NCBI GenBank assembly: GCA_051000815.1
Contig: JBPCNX010000047.1
Span: forward strand, 1 to 64,000
Source of the DNA: PSRF01 sp051000815
Lineage (GTDB): Bacteria > Acidobacteriota > Blastocatellia > Pyrinomonadales > Pyrinomonadaceae
Direction: 5' to 3'
DNA length: 64,000 nucleotides
Shown: piece by piece, positions 34,328 to 43,049 of the stretch
How the letters are laid out: the number at the start of each line of letters is the position of its first letter
Position numbering within the stretch: the first letter of the stretch is position 1
The notes under the pieces: model-generated
Seen by the model: the letters and a program-made list of their open reading frames with translations, nothing else
The model's database searches: none
What the model was told of the DNA's origin: nothing
Translations under genes and position numbers: made by a program

Positions 34328-36457
34328 GTGCAGTCTCAGTGGGTAGCTTTCCCCAGCCTTCATCCTTATAATTCGTTGCTTCCAACTACGAACTCCCCGA
34401 GAGCGTCAGGTCGGACTTTTCGTCGCCGGACAAAAATATTGGCTTCTAGATCAGCAATCCTCGCACAACGGTTTCGATGCCCCTCGCGGCGTCGAATTCT
34501 GGCGTATCTTTTGTTTTCCCTATGCTTCACGGCAGGACTTACCTCTGCTCGTGCTCAGGGACAAGAGTTGCGCGCCTGGCAATGGCAAAACCCTCTGCCG
34601 CAGGGCAACTCAATCAACAATGTGAAGTTCGCCGCCGATAAGAAGAACGGCTGGGCGATAGGCGCTGACGGGGCGATCTTGCGTACGCGCAATGGCGGGT
34701 TCAGCTGGGAGGAACAGGACTCACTGGTGAATACCGCACTGTACGGACTCTATCTGCAGGACAACTCCCGGTTAGTGATATCAGGTTCGGGCGGAGTGAT
34801 TCTCACGAGCACAAACGGTGGGGCGAAGTGGACACGACGGGCCACGGGAACTCGCGATCATCTCTTCTGCGTTACCTTTGCGCCGGAAAATTCATTGTCT
34901 GGCTGGGCGGTCGGGACATTTGGCGCCGTGGTCCACACGACCGACGGTGGTATCACCTGGAAGTTACAAAACACTGACACTTCCGCGCATCTCTTCTCCG
35001 TCGCATTTGCGGATGCGACAACAGGTGTTGCCGTAGGAGCAAGAGGGACAATCCTGGTTACCAGCGACAGCGGCTCCACTTGGAAGCCGAGAAGCGGCGT
35101 AAGCAGCAGGGCGTTAACAGGCGTGACTTTCAGCTCGCTGACGCGCGCGGTGGTAGTTGGTTATGCCGGTACCATTTTGGACACCAATGATCGTGGGGAA
35201 TCATGGCGAGCTGTAAGCAGTCTAACCACGACGGATCTGCTTTCAGTCTTTTTCAAGGACGACAAAGTTGGATGGGCTGCTGGCGATGACGGTTTGGTAC
35301 TGACGACGGCGGATGGCGGGACGATCTGGTTGCCCGTTAGCGTCCGTACGAGTCCTCGACTTTCTTCTGTCCACTTTGCAGACGAATGGATCGGTTGGGC
35401 CGCGGGAGCTGATGGGCTCATCCTGCGCACCGATGACGGCGGTCTTTCCTGGCGTCGTCTTACCGAAGGGGGCCGTGACGATTTGGCCCAAATCTATTTT
35501 GTCGATGATGCTCGCGGTTGGGCAGTCGGCTCGCGTGGCAAGATCATGTTCACGAGTTCCGGCGGCAAGAGGTGGACGGTTCGTCCGTCGGGAACCATGG
35601 CACGGTTGAATGGCGTGGATTTTGTAAACGGAAAACTCGGCTGGGCTGTTGGTGACAAGGGGACGATTCTGCGTTCGGTTAACGGCGGAGTCAGTTGGAC
35701 TCAGGTTCGAGTGGAAGCGAATGAAGATCTCCTGAGTGTTGATTTCATCTCGCCCCAGCAGGGCTGGGCGGTTGGCGCTCGCGGAGTAATTCTCCAAACA
35801 ACGGATGGGGGACAAACGTGGCATTTCCAACGCGCGGAGACCTTCAGTTGGCTTGAAGACGTTAGCTTCATCGACGAGAAACAGGGAGTGGCCGTCGGTT
35901 CAAATGGCACCATCCTGCGCAGCGCGGATGGCGGTGCATCCTGGAAAAGGGTTGATCAGAATTTGAAGGAATGGCTTTACGCCGTCACTTTTGCAGATTC
36001 GCAACGCGGCTATGCGGTGGGCGCCCGGGGCGTCATCCTCCGCACTGACGATGGCGGAGTAAGTTGGAAGGACGTTGAGAGCGGTCTGACGACAAACCTT
36101 TTTGCCGTGGCAGCGTGGGGTCGCGAGGATGTAATAGTAGCCGGGGATCAGGGCCGCATCGTATCAAGCAAGGACGCGGGACAGACATGGCAAATGCAAC
36201 CGACGATTACCAGCTCGGCATTGTTCTCAGTTGTCAACCGCGGTGGTTCAAACGTCTGGGTTGCGGGTCGCGGTGGGGCGATACTGAGGCGCACTGACGA
36301 TGTCGAAACGGTCAGGATACCGCGACCAGGTCTGCCTCCAATGCTCCGTCGCACCGCTCCAAAGCTTCAATCTCAAAATAGTGAGACACCGCTGCTGATC
36401 GATGATGGCGACATCCCGCGCGCAGTTCCCACCAGCAAAAAACCCGCCCGGCCGTGA
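34328..36457 (+). CDS. Exported Ycf48-like beta-propeller repeat protein
   Basis: After a long basic N-terminus and a hydrophobic segment (L-A-Y-L-L-F-S-L-C-F-T-A-G-L, cleavage likely near A-R-A-Q), the protein is about 13 repeats of roughly 42 residues. Each has G-W-A-V-G-x-x-G-x-I-L-x-T-x-D-G-G-x-S-W, the Ycf48/photosystem-II-assembly-like (BNR/Asp-box) repeat, likely closing into one or two beta-propellers. In heterotrophs such proteins are exported and uncharacterised; photosynthesis is not implied. The start (GTG 34328) is uncertain: a later TTG around 34440 would give a more normal signal peptide. The proline-rich C-terminus has no anchor. Confidence 0.85.
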   Translation: MQSQWVAFPSLHPYNSLLPTTNSPRASGRTFRRRTKILASRSAILAQRFRCPSRRRILAYLLFSLCFTAGLTSARAQGQELRAWQWQNPLPQGNSINNVKFAADKKNGWAIGADGAILRTRNGGFSWEEQDSLVNTALYGLYLQDNSRLVISGSGGVILTSTNGGAKWTRRATGTRDHLFCVTFAPENSLSGWAVGTFGAVVHTTDGGITWKLQNTDTSAHLFSVAFADATTGVAVGARGTILVTSDSGSTWKPRSGVSSRALTGVTFSSLTRAVVVGYAGTILDTNDRGESWRAVSSLTTTDLLSVFFKDDKVGWAAGDDGLVLTTADGGTIWLPVSVRTSPRLSSVHFADEWIGWAAGADGLILRTDDGGLSWRRLTEGGRDDLAQIYFVDDARGWAVGSRGKIMFTSSGGKRWTVRPSGTMARLNGVDFVNGKLGWAVGDKGTILRSVNGGVSWTQVRVEANEDLLSVDFISPQQGWAVGARGVILQTTDGGQTWHFQRAETFSWLEDVSFIDEKQGVAVGSNGTILRSADGGASWKRVDQNLKEWLYAVTFADSQRGYAVGARGVILRTDDGGVSWKDVESGLTTNLFAVAAWGREDVIVAGDQGRIVSSKDAGQTWQMQPTITSSALFSVVNRGGSNVWVAGRGGAILRRTDDVETVRIPRPGLPPMLRRTAPKLQSQNSETPLLIDDGDIPRAVPTSKKPARP

Positions 36458-36498
36458 AGTACGAGCAGGAGTGAGCGCATGAGTCGGGCCATTCAGAA

Positions 36499-36601
36499 CC
36501 CGGAGCGATACCGGATGCTGAGGCAAGGTACAGAAAAAATTCGTGTTAGTCCGGTGACGTCAGATCGGTTGCGTCAATCATCCCGTCGCTATCGCTCCGG
36601 G
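36499..36601. repeat. Perfect 12-bp inverted repeat in intergenic region
   Basis: CCCGGAGCGATA at 36499-36510 is the exact reverse complement of TATCGCTCCGGG at 36590-36601. It lies between the convergent Ycf48-like and opcA genes and could form a looped-out hairpin in either transcript. Confidence 0.55.
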
Positions 36602-36652
36602 CTGTATTGGTTGACGAATCGTCTCGATTTTCCCGGGCCTCCTGTCTCTCAA

Positions 36653-37813
36653 TCATCGCTTATCAACCAAATCGATCATTCGCGCCGCTTGCCGCACTGC
36701 ATCCTCGTAGGGAATGTCTTTGGCCAGAATCTCCATCTCGCAGGCGAGTAACTCAGCTGTGCTTCTGTTTCTCACCGGCAAAGTGCGTCCGGGACATGAG
36801 AGCCCACCAATCGTTGCCTGCGTCTCAAGGTGAAGCCCGTCATCGGTGCGCGTCACAACAAAAGACGCACCGTCGCTTCCGCCGGCAAACAATTCAATTT
36901 TTGACAGCCGGCCTGGCTTGATTTCCGCTCCCTCGACGCGTTTCAACAAAAGTCGAAGCTTCTTGCCGTTCTGGCGGCAGTTGAACGCTAATCCTTCACC
37001 ATGCTCAGCCGAATTTGGTTCGACGTCCCAACGCAAGCGGCTGGCAAGCCACCCCGCGATCAATAGCCCCTGGGGCGCCAGACTCGATGCGTTACCCTCC
37101 GGCGCGACGTATTCAATTCGCACTTCTTCGAGGTTTGATAGCAAACTCCTGTACTCCGCGACATCGTAGAAATTTGCGAGCAAGGCCCTCCAAGATGTTA
37201 AGCGCGCCCAGTTAATATCACTGACCGCAATCGCCTCCCGGCCCTGACGATCGAGGAGTTGCGAGAGCGCTTCGAGACCAAACCCCAGCTCCTTCAAGTC
37301 AACCGAATCGATGACTAGACGATCTGCGGCGTGAGCCAACGGCTGAAAACATTGATCCTCAAGCCGTTCGAGATCGCGCCACCAAAGAAATATCGGCAAG
37401 TCAGGGACGAGCAGGGGTATGACCGCACTGGGCAGTTCGGAAGTGAAACCTCCACGAGCCACAAGGGTTACTTCCTCACAAGAGAGTTGCACCTTTTTTG
37501 AAAGCCGCTCCCGCTGACAAAATGTGGAGACAGACATTTCGATATCGCTGCTTTCGCCATCTCGGTCGGCCAGCATCACCAGGGCGCGACAGGGGTGCAC
37601 CAGCGCCAGATCGCGAACAGAAGCGCGTGTCTCCGTCAGAGTTGCGTCGCTGGTCACGAAAACCATCAGGTCGGCTACCCGGGCACGTAGCGTACCCCCG
37701 TCTTCAGCCTCTTCATCTCCAGCTGTCTGTTGCCATAGTTCCGCGAGCGCGCGCTCAACAGCTTCGACATCAAGACTCTGGGGAACCTGAATTCTTTGGT
37801 CAACGATTTCCAT
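36653..37813 (-). CDS. opcA: Glucose-6-phosphate dehydrogenase assembly protein OpcA
   Basis: This 386-aa protein has the OpcA layout: an N-terminal domain with R-A-R-V-A-D-L-M-V-F, then H-P-C-R-A-L-V-M, a central P-L-L-V-P-D-L-P-I-F-L-W-W-R motif and the W-A-R-L-T-S-W-R-A-L segment. OpcA is the redox-linked activator/assembly factor of G6PD in cyanobacteria and actinobacteria. It lies 23 bases downstream of zwf on the same strand, the usual pairing, which makes the identification firm. Confidence 0.93.
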   Translation of the reverse strand: MEIVDQRIQVPQSLDVEAVERALAELWQQTAGDEEAEDGGTLRARVADLMVFVTSDATLTETRASVRDLALVHPCRALVMLADRDGESSDIEMSVSTFCQRERLSKKVQLSCEEVTLVARGGFTSELPSAVIPLLVPDLPIFLWWRDLERLEDQCFQPLAHAADRLVIDSVDLKELGFGLEALSQLLDRQGREAIAVSDINWARLTSWRALLANFYDVAEYRSLLSNLEEVRIEYVAPEGNASSLAPQGLLIAGWLASRLRWDVEPNSAEHGEGLAFNCRQNGKKLRLLLKRVEGAEIKPGRLSKIELFAGGSDGASFVVTRTDDGLHLETQATIGGLSCPGRTLPVRNRSTAELLACEMEILAKDIPYEDAVRQAARMIDLVDKR

Positions 37814-37836
37814 TGTTCTTTTGGCCTTCGGTCAAA

Positions 37837-39366
37837 TCACAGCTTCCGCCACCTTCTACCATCCCGTTCGATTAACTCAAACGCCGATTGTGGCCCCCAT
37901 GAGCCCGCTGCATAGTTGGGAAAATCCGGCGCCGGTTGCTCCCATGCTTCGAGAATCGGGGTGACAATCTCCCAGCCGCGCTCCACCATGTCGCGTCGCG
38001 CATAGAGCGTTGAATCACCAAGCATGCAGTCGAGCAGGAGACGTTCATAGGCCTCCGGAGGTTTTGCGCCAAACGAAGAGCCGTAGCGAAAATCCATGTT
38101 GACCCAGCGAATGCGCATCGCTTGTCCCGGTAGCTTCGCACCGAAACGCAGGGTAATCCCTTCGTTGGGTTGGATTCGAATCACGAGCACGTTTGGCTGC
38201 AATGGCGCATCCGAATCCGTAAACAATCGATGGGGAACTTTCTTGAACTGAAGTGCAATCTCTGTTACTCGTTTGGGAAGCCGCTTTCCGGAACGAAGAT
38301 AGAAAGGAACATCAGCCCAACGCCAGTTTGCAAACTGAAGTTTAAGTGCCGCAAAAGTCTCAGTCGTAGACTGAGGGTCAACGCCAGATTCCTCCCGGTA
38401 CCCGGGGACCGTATCACCGAGCACGGTTCCTGACCCATACTGACCGCGTACTGCAAATTCATCCACTCGATCCGAAGGAATTGCCCGGACAGTTCGCATC
38501 GCCCTGATCTTCTCATCGCGCACACTGTTGGCTTCCAGGGAGGTCGGCGGTTCCATTGCGATCAGCGACACGATTTGAAACACGTGGTTCTGGATCATGT
38601 CGCGGATGGCGCCGGCCTTTTCGTAGTAGGAGCCACGCCCCTCTACCCCGATCGCTTCCGCGTTAGTGACCTGCACGTGGTCGACGTACTGATGGTTCCA
38701 AAGAGGCTCAAAGATGCTGTTTCCAAAGCGAAACACCAGAAGGTTTTGCACCGTCTCCTTGCCGAGGTAATGGTCGATACGAAAGATTTGGTTTTCGTTA
38801 AAGACGGTAGCTAGTTCGGCGTTCAACGCCTGCGCGCTGGCGAGGTCGTGACCGAAGGGCTTTTCTACAATCAGGCGAGTCCAGTGTGGCGGTGTGTTGC
38901 GAGCCATGCCAGCGCTTCCGAGTTGCCGGGCGATGACGCCAAAGAATTCCGGCGCGGTTGCCAGATAAAATAAATGATTGCCTTGCGTGCGCCGTGTCTT
39001 GTCGATTTCCTGGAGCTTGTTTTTGATCCGGTTGTAACTCTCGTTGTCGTCGAACTCACCTGGCAAGTAAAACAGGCCCGAGGCAAAACTGTTCCAGGCG
39101 GCTTCGTCGATTTCTTCGTCACTAAACTCAACAAGCGCTTCGCGCATCTTGTTGCGAAAGTCTTCGTCACTCATTTCCGGCCGCGAGGTTCCGAGAACGG
39201 CAAACTCCGCCGGGACGAGTCGCTGGCGTGCGAGACGATAGAGCGCCGGAACGAGCTTGCGTCGAGTGAGATCACCAGTTGCGCCAAAAATAACTACGAC
39301 GCAAGGTTCAGCAGTTCGTTCCAAACGTGTTCCGCTGCGGAGCGGATTTTCCTCATTCTCCGTCAT
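37837..39366 (-). CDS. zwf: Glucose-6-phosphate 1-dehydrogenase
   Basis: This 509-aa protein has the N-terminal dinucleotide motif G-A-T-G-D-L-T-R-R-K, the E-K-P-F-G-H-D segment and the active-site motif R-I-D-H-Y-L-G-K-E. It catalyses the first oxidative step of the pentose phosphate pathway, producing NADPH. Length and C-terminus (W-G-P-Q-S-A-F-E-L-I) are normal. It is followed directly by opcA, forming an NADPH-supply operon. Confidence 0.97.
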   Translation of the reverse strand: MTENEENPLRSGTRLERTAEPCVVVIFGATGDLTRRKLVPALYRLARQRLVPAEFAVLGTSRPEMSDEDFRNKMREALVEFSDEEIDEAAWNSFASGLFYLPGEFDDNESYNRIKNKLQEIDKTRRTQGNHLFYLATAPEFFGVIARQLGSAGMARNTPPHWTRLIVEKPFGHDLASAQALNAELATVFNENQIFRIDHYLGKETVQNLLVFRFGNSIFEPLWNHQYVDHVQVTNAEAIGVEGRGSYYEKAGAIRDMIQNHVFQIVSLIAMEPPTSLEANSVRDEKIRAMRTVRAIPSDRVDEFAVRGQYGSGTVLGDTVPGYREESGVDPQSTTETFAALKLQFANWRWADVPFYLRSGKRLPKRVTEIALQFKKVPHRLFTDSDAPLQPNVLVIRIQPNEGITLRFGAKLPGQAMRIRWVNMDFRYGSSFGAKPPEAYERLLLDCMLGDSTLYARRDMVERGWEIVTPILEAWEQPAPDFPNYAAGSWGPQSAFELIERDGRRWRKL

Positions 39367-39439
39367 CCTAACCCGTCAGTCAGTTATCGGATTTGTACGG
39401 ACCAGAGGATAACACGGCCGCGCAGAGAGGGAGGAAGAA

Positions 39440-39545
39440 TGAGGTCAAAAGTCCAATGTCCAAAGTCAATCCTGAACTGCGAGCGGTTGCGGATTTTGAA
39501 TTTGGACGTTGAAACTTTGGACTTTGGACGTTGGACTTTGGACTA
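39440..39545. repeat. Heptamer inverted repeat (GTCCAAA / TTTGGAC)
   Basis: Left arm 39443-39471: about three to four GTCCAAT/GTCCAAA/GTCAATC units. Right arm 39502-39543: six units of TTTGGAC/GTTGGAC. The intervening 30 bases are unrelated. It lies upstream of zwf and just past the stop of the downstream small membrane protein. Confidence 0.85.
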
Positions 39546-39549
39546 CGCC

Positions 39550-39759
39550 CTAAGCTCGGATGGGATGATCTTTCGCAAAAGAATAAGCCGTATACGCCGA
39601 GACGATGTGACAAATCCAACCCAAAGTGCCGCCACTACCAATCCAGAACCCTGGTGTCACAATAAGCCAGATTATGCCGGCCAGGATTCGCCCGTTATAA
39701 AGTTGTCCCACGCCGGGAATGATGAAACTGAGAAGTCCTGCGGTAAACGGATCGCGCAT
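39550..39759 (-). CDS. Small TM2-like membrane protein
   Basis: This 69-aa protein consists of two membrane helices: F-I-I-P-G-V-G-Q-L-Y-N-G-R-I-L-A-G-I-I-W and a second around G-W-I-C-H-I-V-S-A-Y. The P-G-x-G-Q-x-Y-x-G motif is shared with TM2-domain and related small integral membrane proteins in bacteria. The ATG at 39759 gives a coherent short protein. Function unknown; it stands alone between dnaX and the repeat upstream of zwf. Confidence 0.72.
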   Translation of the reverse strand: MRDPFTAGLLSFIIPGVGQLYNGRILAGIIWLIVTPGFWIGSGGTLGWICHIVSAYTAYSFAKDHPIRA

Positions 39760-39857
39760 GGTATTAAGCCCTCCGAGCGACCTTATACGACTGCGCTGCT
39801 GAATTAGTCCGCGGGAAAAATTGTGTAAGAACCGCCGCCGGCCTGGGGCGAAGTTGA

Positions 39858-41696
39858 TCAGTTGGGAGACTTGCGACCTTCGCGGCGCACGTCAACTATC
39901 TCGCCGCGGAAGGTGCGAAGCATTTGCTGCACGACGGGACTCTTTTCCGCAGTCTCACGCAGCCGCTGTTGCTCCTGACGCGCTTCGTCTTCACGTGAAA
40001 GGGGCGCGTCGTTAGCAGGTGTTTGATCCTTAATGATAATCCGCACCCCCAGTTCCTTGCCGGTTAACTCCTGGCAGATTTCCCGAAGGATTTTCACGTT
40101 ATCACTCTTGGCGAGAGTGTCGCGCAGGTGTCGCGTTTCCGGAGCGAATTCAACATACAATTCATCGTTTTCCACCGAAGTATGACGCGCCCCTTCAAGG
40201 GCCGTCACCAAAAACATTTTGCGGCGCGTTTCCAGGGCCGACTTGATACGTTCGATATCTGAAACCTCCGCAGGCAGGCCTGTAAGGCTAAGCGTTCGCG
40301 AGGATTCAGTCTCCGTTACCGCTGTCTGTTCGGGATGCGGCGCCACCGCGAGTGCAGTTTCAGGATCGTTAATCAGCGCGGGTTTCGCCGCGGCCCCAGC
40401 ATATGCTGCGCCCATCGCTTTCTGTGCTGACCCTGATGTTGTCGAGCGGCTGCCACTCGGTTCGGAGCCACGAGGCGGTGTCGACGGCGTCTTCGTCGGA
40501 CTCAAGGCCCTGCCGGTCCGCAACGATTCTTCCAACGCCCGCAGCCGTTCCATCAGTTCACTAAGCGGTTCCAAACGACGCATCTCAATCAGCTTCACCA
40601 AACCGACCTCCAGCTGATAACGAGGTTGAGCTGCGGTGCGAAGCTTCGTTTCTGTTTCGGCCAGTGAATGGAAGAAACGGACAAGATCGGATTCTGAAAA
40701 AAGATCAGCCTGTCGTTTAAGCTCCTGTGGATCACAAACAGCCGATTCCAATAGTTCTTCGCTGCCCGAAACTTTGGTAACGAGTAGATCGCGCAAGTGA
40801 GCAAGCAGGTCCCGGGTAAAGTTGCGCAGGTCGTGGCCGCGCATCACAACGTCGTCAACCACGGCCAGAGTTTCAGCTGACTTATGTTCGGCGATCCCGT
40901 TGATTACCCGAATCAGAATGTCAGCGCCGGCCACGCCGAGTGCCAGCTCCACATCTTCCTTCTTGATTTGTGTGCCCGCGAAACTGATTACCTGGTCAAA
41001 AGCGGATTGAGCATCGCGCATCGAGCCTTCACCTGCCCGGGCAATTTCGCGCAGTGCATCCTCAGGAATAGAAATCTTTTCCACTTCGGCAATCAGCTTG
41101 AGGCGCTCGAAAATCTTAGCCGTAGGGATAGTGCGAAATTCAAACTGCTGACTGCGGGAAAGAATCGTCTCCGGCACCTTGTGGCGCTCTGTGGTCGCCA
41201 TGATGAAGACGACGCGTGGCGGTGGTTCTTCAACGGTTTTCAGCAGCGCATTGAAAGCGTTAGTAGACAACATGTGAACTTCATCGATGATATAGACCGT
41301 GTAGCGAGTTCGTCCTTGCCACGCAGCTGGCGCCATCGCAACATTATCGATTATCACATTGCGCACGTTGTCCACTCCGGTGTTTGACGCAGCGTCGATT
41401 TCCCTCACGTCAGGAGAGCGGCTTTCTGAAATGTCACGGCAAGACGCGCAGGCATTTGGGTCGTCAGTTCGACACGGGGTGATGGTCGGACCATCAGACT
41501 TATGACAGTTGAGAGCTTTGGCGAACAGCCGTGCGGTTGTTGTTTTGCCCACGCCGCGAGCGCCCGAGAAGACATAGGCGTGATGAAGGCGATCGTGTTC
41601 GATGGCATTTCGCAGCGTGCGAGTGATGGGTTCCTGCCCCGTCACTTCGTCAAAACTCTGCGGGCGCCATTTGCGTGCGATTACTTGATAGGACAT
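39858..41696 (-). CDS. dnaX: DNA polymerase III gamma/tau subunit (clamp loader)
   Basis: This 612-aa protein has a RecA-like AAA+ domain with Walker A G-A-R-G-V-G-K-T-T and a four-cysteine zinc module (C-H, C-R, C-A-S-C; residues about 66-86). Walker B is I-D-E-V-H-M-L-S, and sensor 1 lies near T-T-E-R-H-K. The collar domain follows, then a low-complexity Pro/Ser/Thr region (about 395-450) and a C-terminal tau-like domain. The ATP-driven clamp loader assembles the sliding clamp on DNA. No recR/ybaB homologues follow, although they often do; the next gene downstream (zwf side) is the small TM2-like protein. Confidence 0.95.
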   Translation of the reverse strand: MSYQVIARKWRPQSFDEVTGQEPITRTLRNAIEHDRLHHAYVFSGARGVGKTTTARLFAKALNCHKSDGPTITPCRTDDPNACASCRDISESRSPDVREIDAASNTGVDNVRNVIIDNVAMAPAAWQGRTRYTVYIIDEVHMLSTNAFNALLKTVEEPPPRVVFIMATTERHKVPETILSRSQQFEFRTIPTAKIFERLKLIAEVEKISIPEDALREIARAGEGSMRDAQSAFDQVISFAGTQIKKEDVELALGVAGADILIRVINGIAEHKSAETLAVVDDVVMRGHDLRNFTRDLLAHLRDLLVTKVSGSEELLESAVCDPQELKRQADLFSESDLVRFFHSLAETETKLRTAAQPRYQLEVGLVKLIEMRRLEPLSELMERLRALEESLRTGRALSPTKTPSTPPRGSEPSGSRSTTSGSAQKAMGAAYAGAAAKPALINDPETALAVAPHPEQTAVTETESSRTLSLTGLPAEVSDIERIKSALETRRKMFLVTALEGARHTSVENDELYVEFAPETRHLRDTLAKSDNVKILREICQELTGKELGVRIIIKDQTPANDAPLSREDEARQEQQRLRETAEKSPVVQQMLRTFRGEIVDVRREGRKSPN

Positions 41697-41698
41697 AA

Positions 41699-41802
41699 GA
41701 CAAAGGATGAGTGATGAAGAATGAAGGATGAAGTATTAGAGGAACTGAAAGCGTTACTAACCCTAACGGCTTTCATCCCTCATCCTTCATCCCTCATCCT
41801 TT
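41699..41802. repeat. Heptamer inverted repeat (GGATGAA / TTCATCC)
   Basis: Left arm 41702-41734 has about five GGATGAA/GTGATGAA-type units. Right arm 41771-41801 has four to five TTCATCC/CTCATCC units. It lies immediately upstream of dnaX. The remaining 200 bases to the YggT gene hold no gene; a shorter AATTGTCGATTGGCGAT motif at 41927-41944 resembles the array at 42.6 kb. Confidence 0.85.
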
Positions 41803-42001
41803 AATTTGGCCAGACTCCGGACTTACCCGCAACACACGTTGCCGTTGCTACCGTTGCTCCGTTCCCGGCCTGGCGGGGTTCACAAGGCGAGCGTTGTGCG
41901 GAGCCCGAAGTCTGATAAAGAGCATGGCAATTGTCGATTGGCGATCTGGGAATGTCAATCAGGGAAAACCAAACACGGCTGTTGTCCGCCACCACGGCTT
42001 C

Positions 42002-42520
42002 TTAAATTTGCGTCTTACGATGCGCGAGCATTCGCAGGAGACCGTTGATCGCGAGGTGCAATAAGAGATAAGCGATAATCGCGATAATGATGGGCATGAG
42101 CAGAGTGTGGCCCTGATCCGTGCTGGGGCTGGCAACAATACCTCTAAAAGGCTCATAGAACGGATTTGTTACCGTTACAATGAACTGCACGAAACCGGCG
42201 GTGCTGCGTGCCGCCATTAAGGCGAGCAGGAATCGCATGCCCAGCAACGCGTAAATGACGAAGAAGATGTAATCGATGACTTGCGAGACGCGGGCGGCGC
42301 CTCGGCCGCGTTCAACCTCTCGCTCGGTGTGGACTACTTCATCGACGGCCTTTGCCCGAAACTCTCCCGCGACTTGATGAATTTTTTCCGATTCGCCTGC
42401 TGCAGGAGCCTGAGCTTGATCAGCAATCTCAGACTGTACCTCACCCTCAACCTGCGCCTTCACGCTCTCGTGCTGAACTGAGCGTCGCGCTTCGTCGGCC
42501 GCCAATTTGTTGTCGTCCAT
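42002..42520 (-). CDS. YggT-family membrane protein
   Basis: This protein of about 172 aa has a hydrophilic Gln/Glu/Ala-rich N-terminal region (residues 1-80), then a YggT domain. The domain has helix S-Q-V-I-D-Y-I-F-F-V-I-Y-A-L-L-G-M-R-F, the motif T-N-P-F-Y-E-P-F-R-G-I, and a C-terminal helix. The open frame starts at 42571, but the ATG at 42520 is preceded by GAGAGGATC, a good ribosome binding site, so I use it. YggT proteins are linked to osmotic tolerance or division-site membrane organisation; the role here is not determinable. Confidence 0.85.
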   Translation of the reverse strand: MDDNKLAADEARRSVQHESVKAQVEGEVQSEIADQAQAPAAGESEKIHQVAGEFRAKAVDEVVHTEREVERGRGAARVSQVIDYIFFVIYALLGMRFLLALMAARSTAGFVQFIVTVTNPFYEPFRGIVASPSTDQGHTLLMPIIIAIIAYLLLHLAINGLLRMLAHRKTQI

Positions 42521-42529
42521 GATGATCCT

Positions 42530-42636
42530 CTCTTGTCGATTGCCAAGTCCAATGAAGATTCTGCCCGGCAAAATCCCCAGCGTCGCGAGTTCTTACAATC
42601 GTCAATCGCCGAGCGGCAATTGACAATCGCCAATCA
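42530..42636. repeat. Heptamer-type array (AATCGCC / AATTGAC)
   Basis: Around 42594-42634 there are six head-to-tail heptamers: AATCGTC, AATCGCC, GAGCGGC, AATTGAC, AATCGCC, AATCATG. A related inverse motif, TTGTCGATTGCCAAG, lies at 42533-42547. It ends against the 3' end of the tRNA-Ser gene. Confidence 0.7.
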
Positions 42637-42726
42637 TGGCGGAGAGGGTGGGATTCGAACCCACGGAACGGTTTCCCGTTCACAGCATTTCCAGTGCTGC
42701 CAATTCAACCACTCTTGCACCTCTCC
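42637..42726 (-). tRNA. tRNA-Ser (anticodon GGA)
   Basis: The 90-nt cloverleaf with a long variable arm has acceptor stem GGAGAGG paired with CCTCTCC, anticodon loop CTGGAAA (anticodon GGA), T-loop GGTTCGAATCC, and encoded CCA at 42637-42639. Type II tRNA with a serine discriminator G. Confidence 0.95.
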
Positions 42727-42727
42727 G

Positions 42728-42803
42728 AGAGCAAGGATGAGGGATGAGGGATGAAGGATGAGTAAGGCATCGCTTTTCCATCCCTTATCCTTCATCCTTC
42801 AAA
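42728..42803. repeat. Heptamer inverted repeat (GGATGAG / CTTATCC)
   Basis: Four GGATGAG/GGATGAA units (42735-42762) are followed after a 16-base spacer by three reverse-complement units (CATCCCTTATCCTTCATCC; 42780-42799). It lies between the tRNA-Ser(GGA) gene and the tRNA-Ser(CGA) fragment. Confidence 0.85.
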
Positions 42804-42807
42804 TTCG

Positions 42808-42887
42808 TGGCGGAGAGGGTGGGATTTGAACCCACGGTGTTTCCCCCACTCCGGTTTTCGAGACCGGTTTCGCTACTCCGCCTAACT
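42808..42887 (-). pseudogene. Truncated tRNA-Ser(CGA) copy
   Basis: Bases 42808-42868 match 45172-45235 of the intact tRNA-Ser(CGA), from the encoded CCA through the T arm, variable arm and anticodon arm, except for a 3-base deletion in the variable arm. The D arm and 5' acceptor strand are missing; the sequence beyond is unrelated (CTACTCCGCC). It cannot fold into a normal tRNA. A 3' tRNA fragment in the same orientation as the intact gene is the form left by a tyrosine-integrase attachment site. Confidence 0.8.
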
Positions 42888-43049
42888 ACGATGAACTGAG
42901 ATACGCTAATAAACTCAACACGCGCAGTCGTCAAAGCATAGCGTATCCTGGCAAATCTCGTCACGTCATCGCGCCATCGCCACGCCAACTTGAAGGTTAT
43001 ACCTAACTAGCTGTAATCGATTCGGCCAAAGCCTCGACACTGATGCTAC

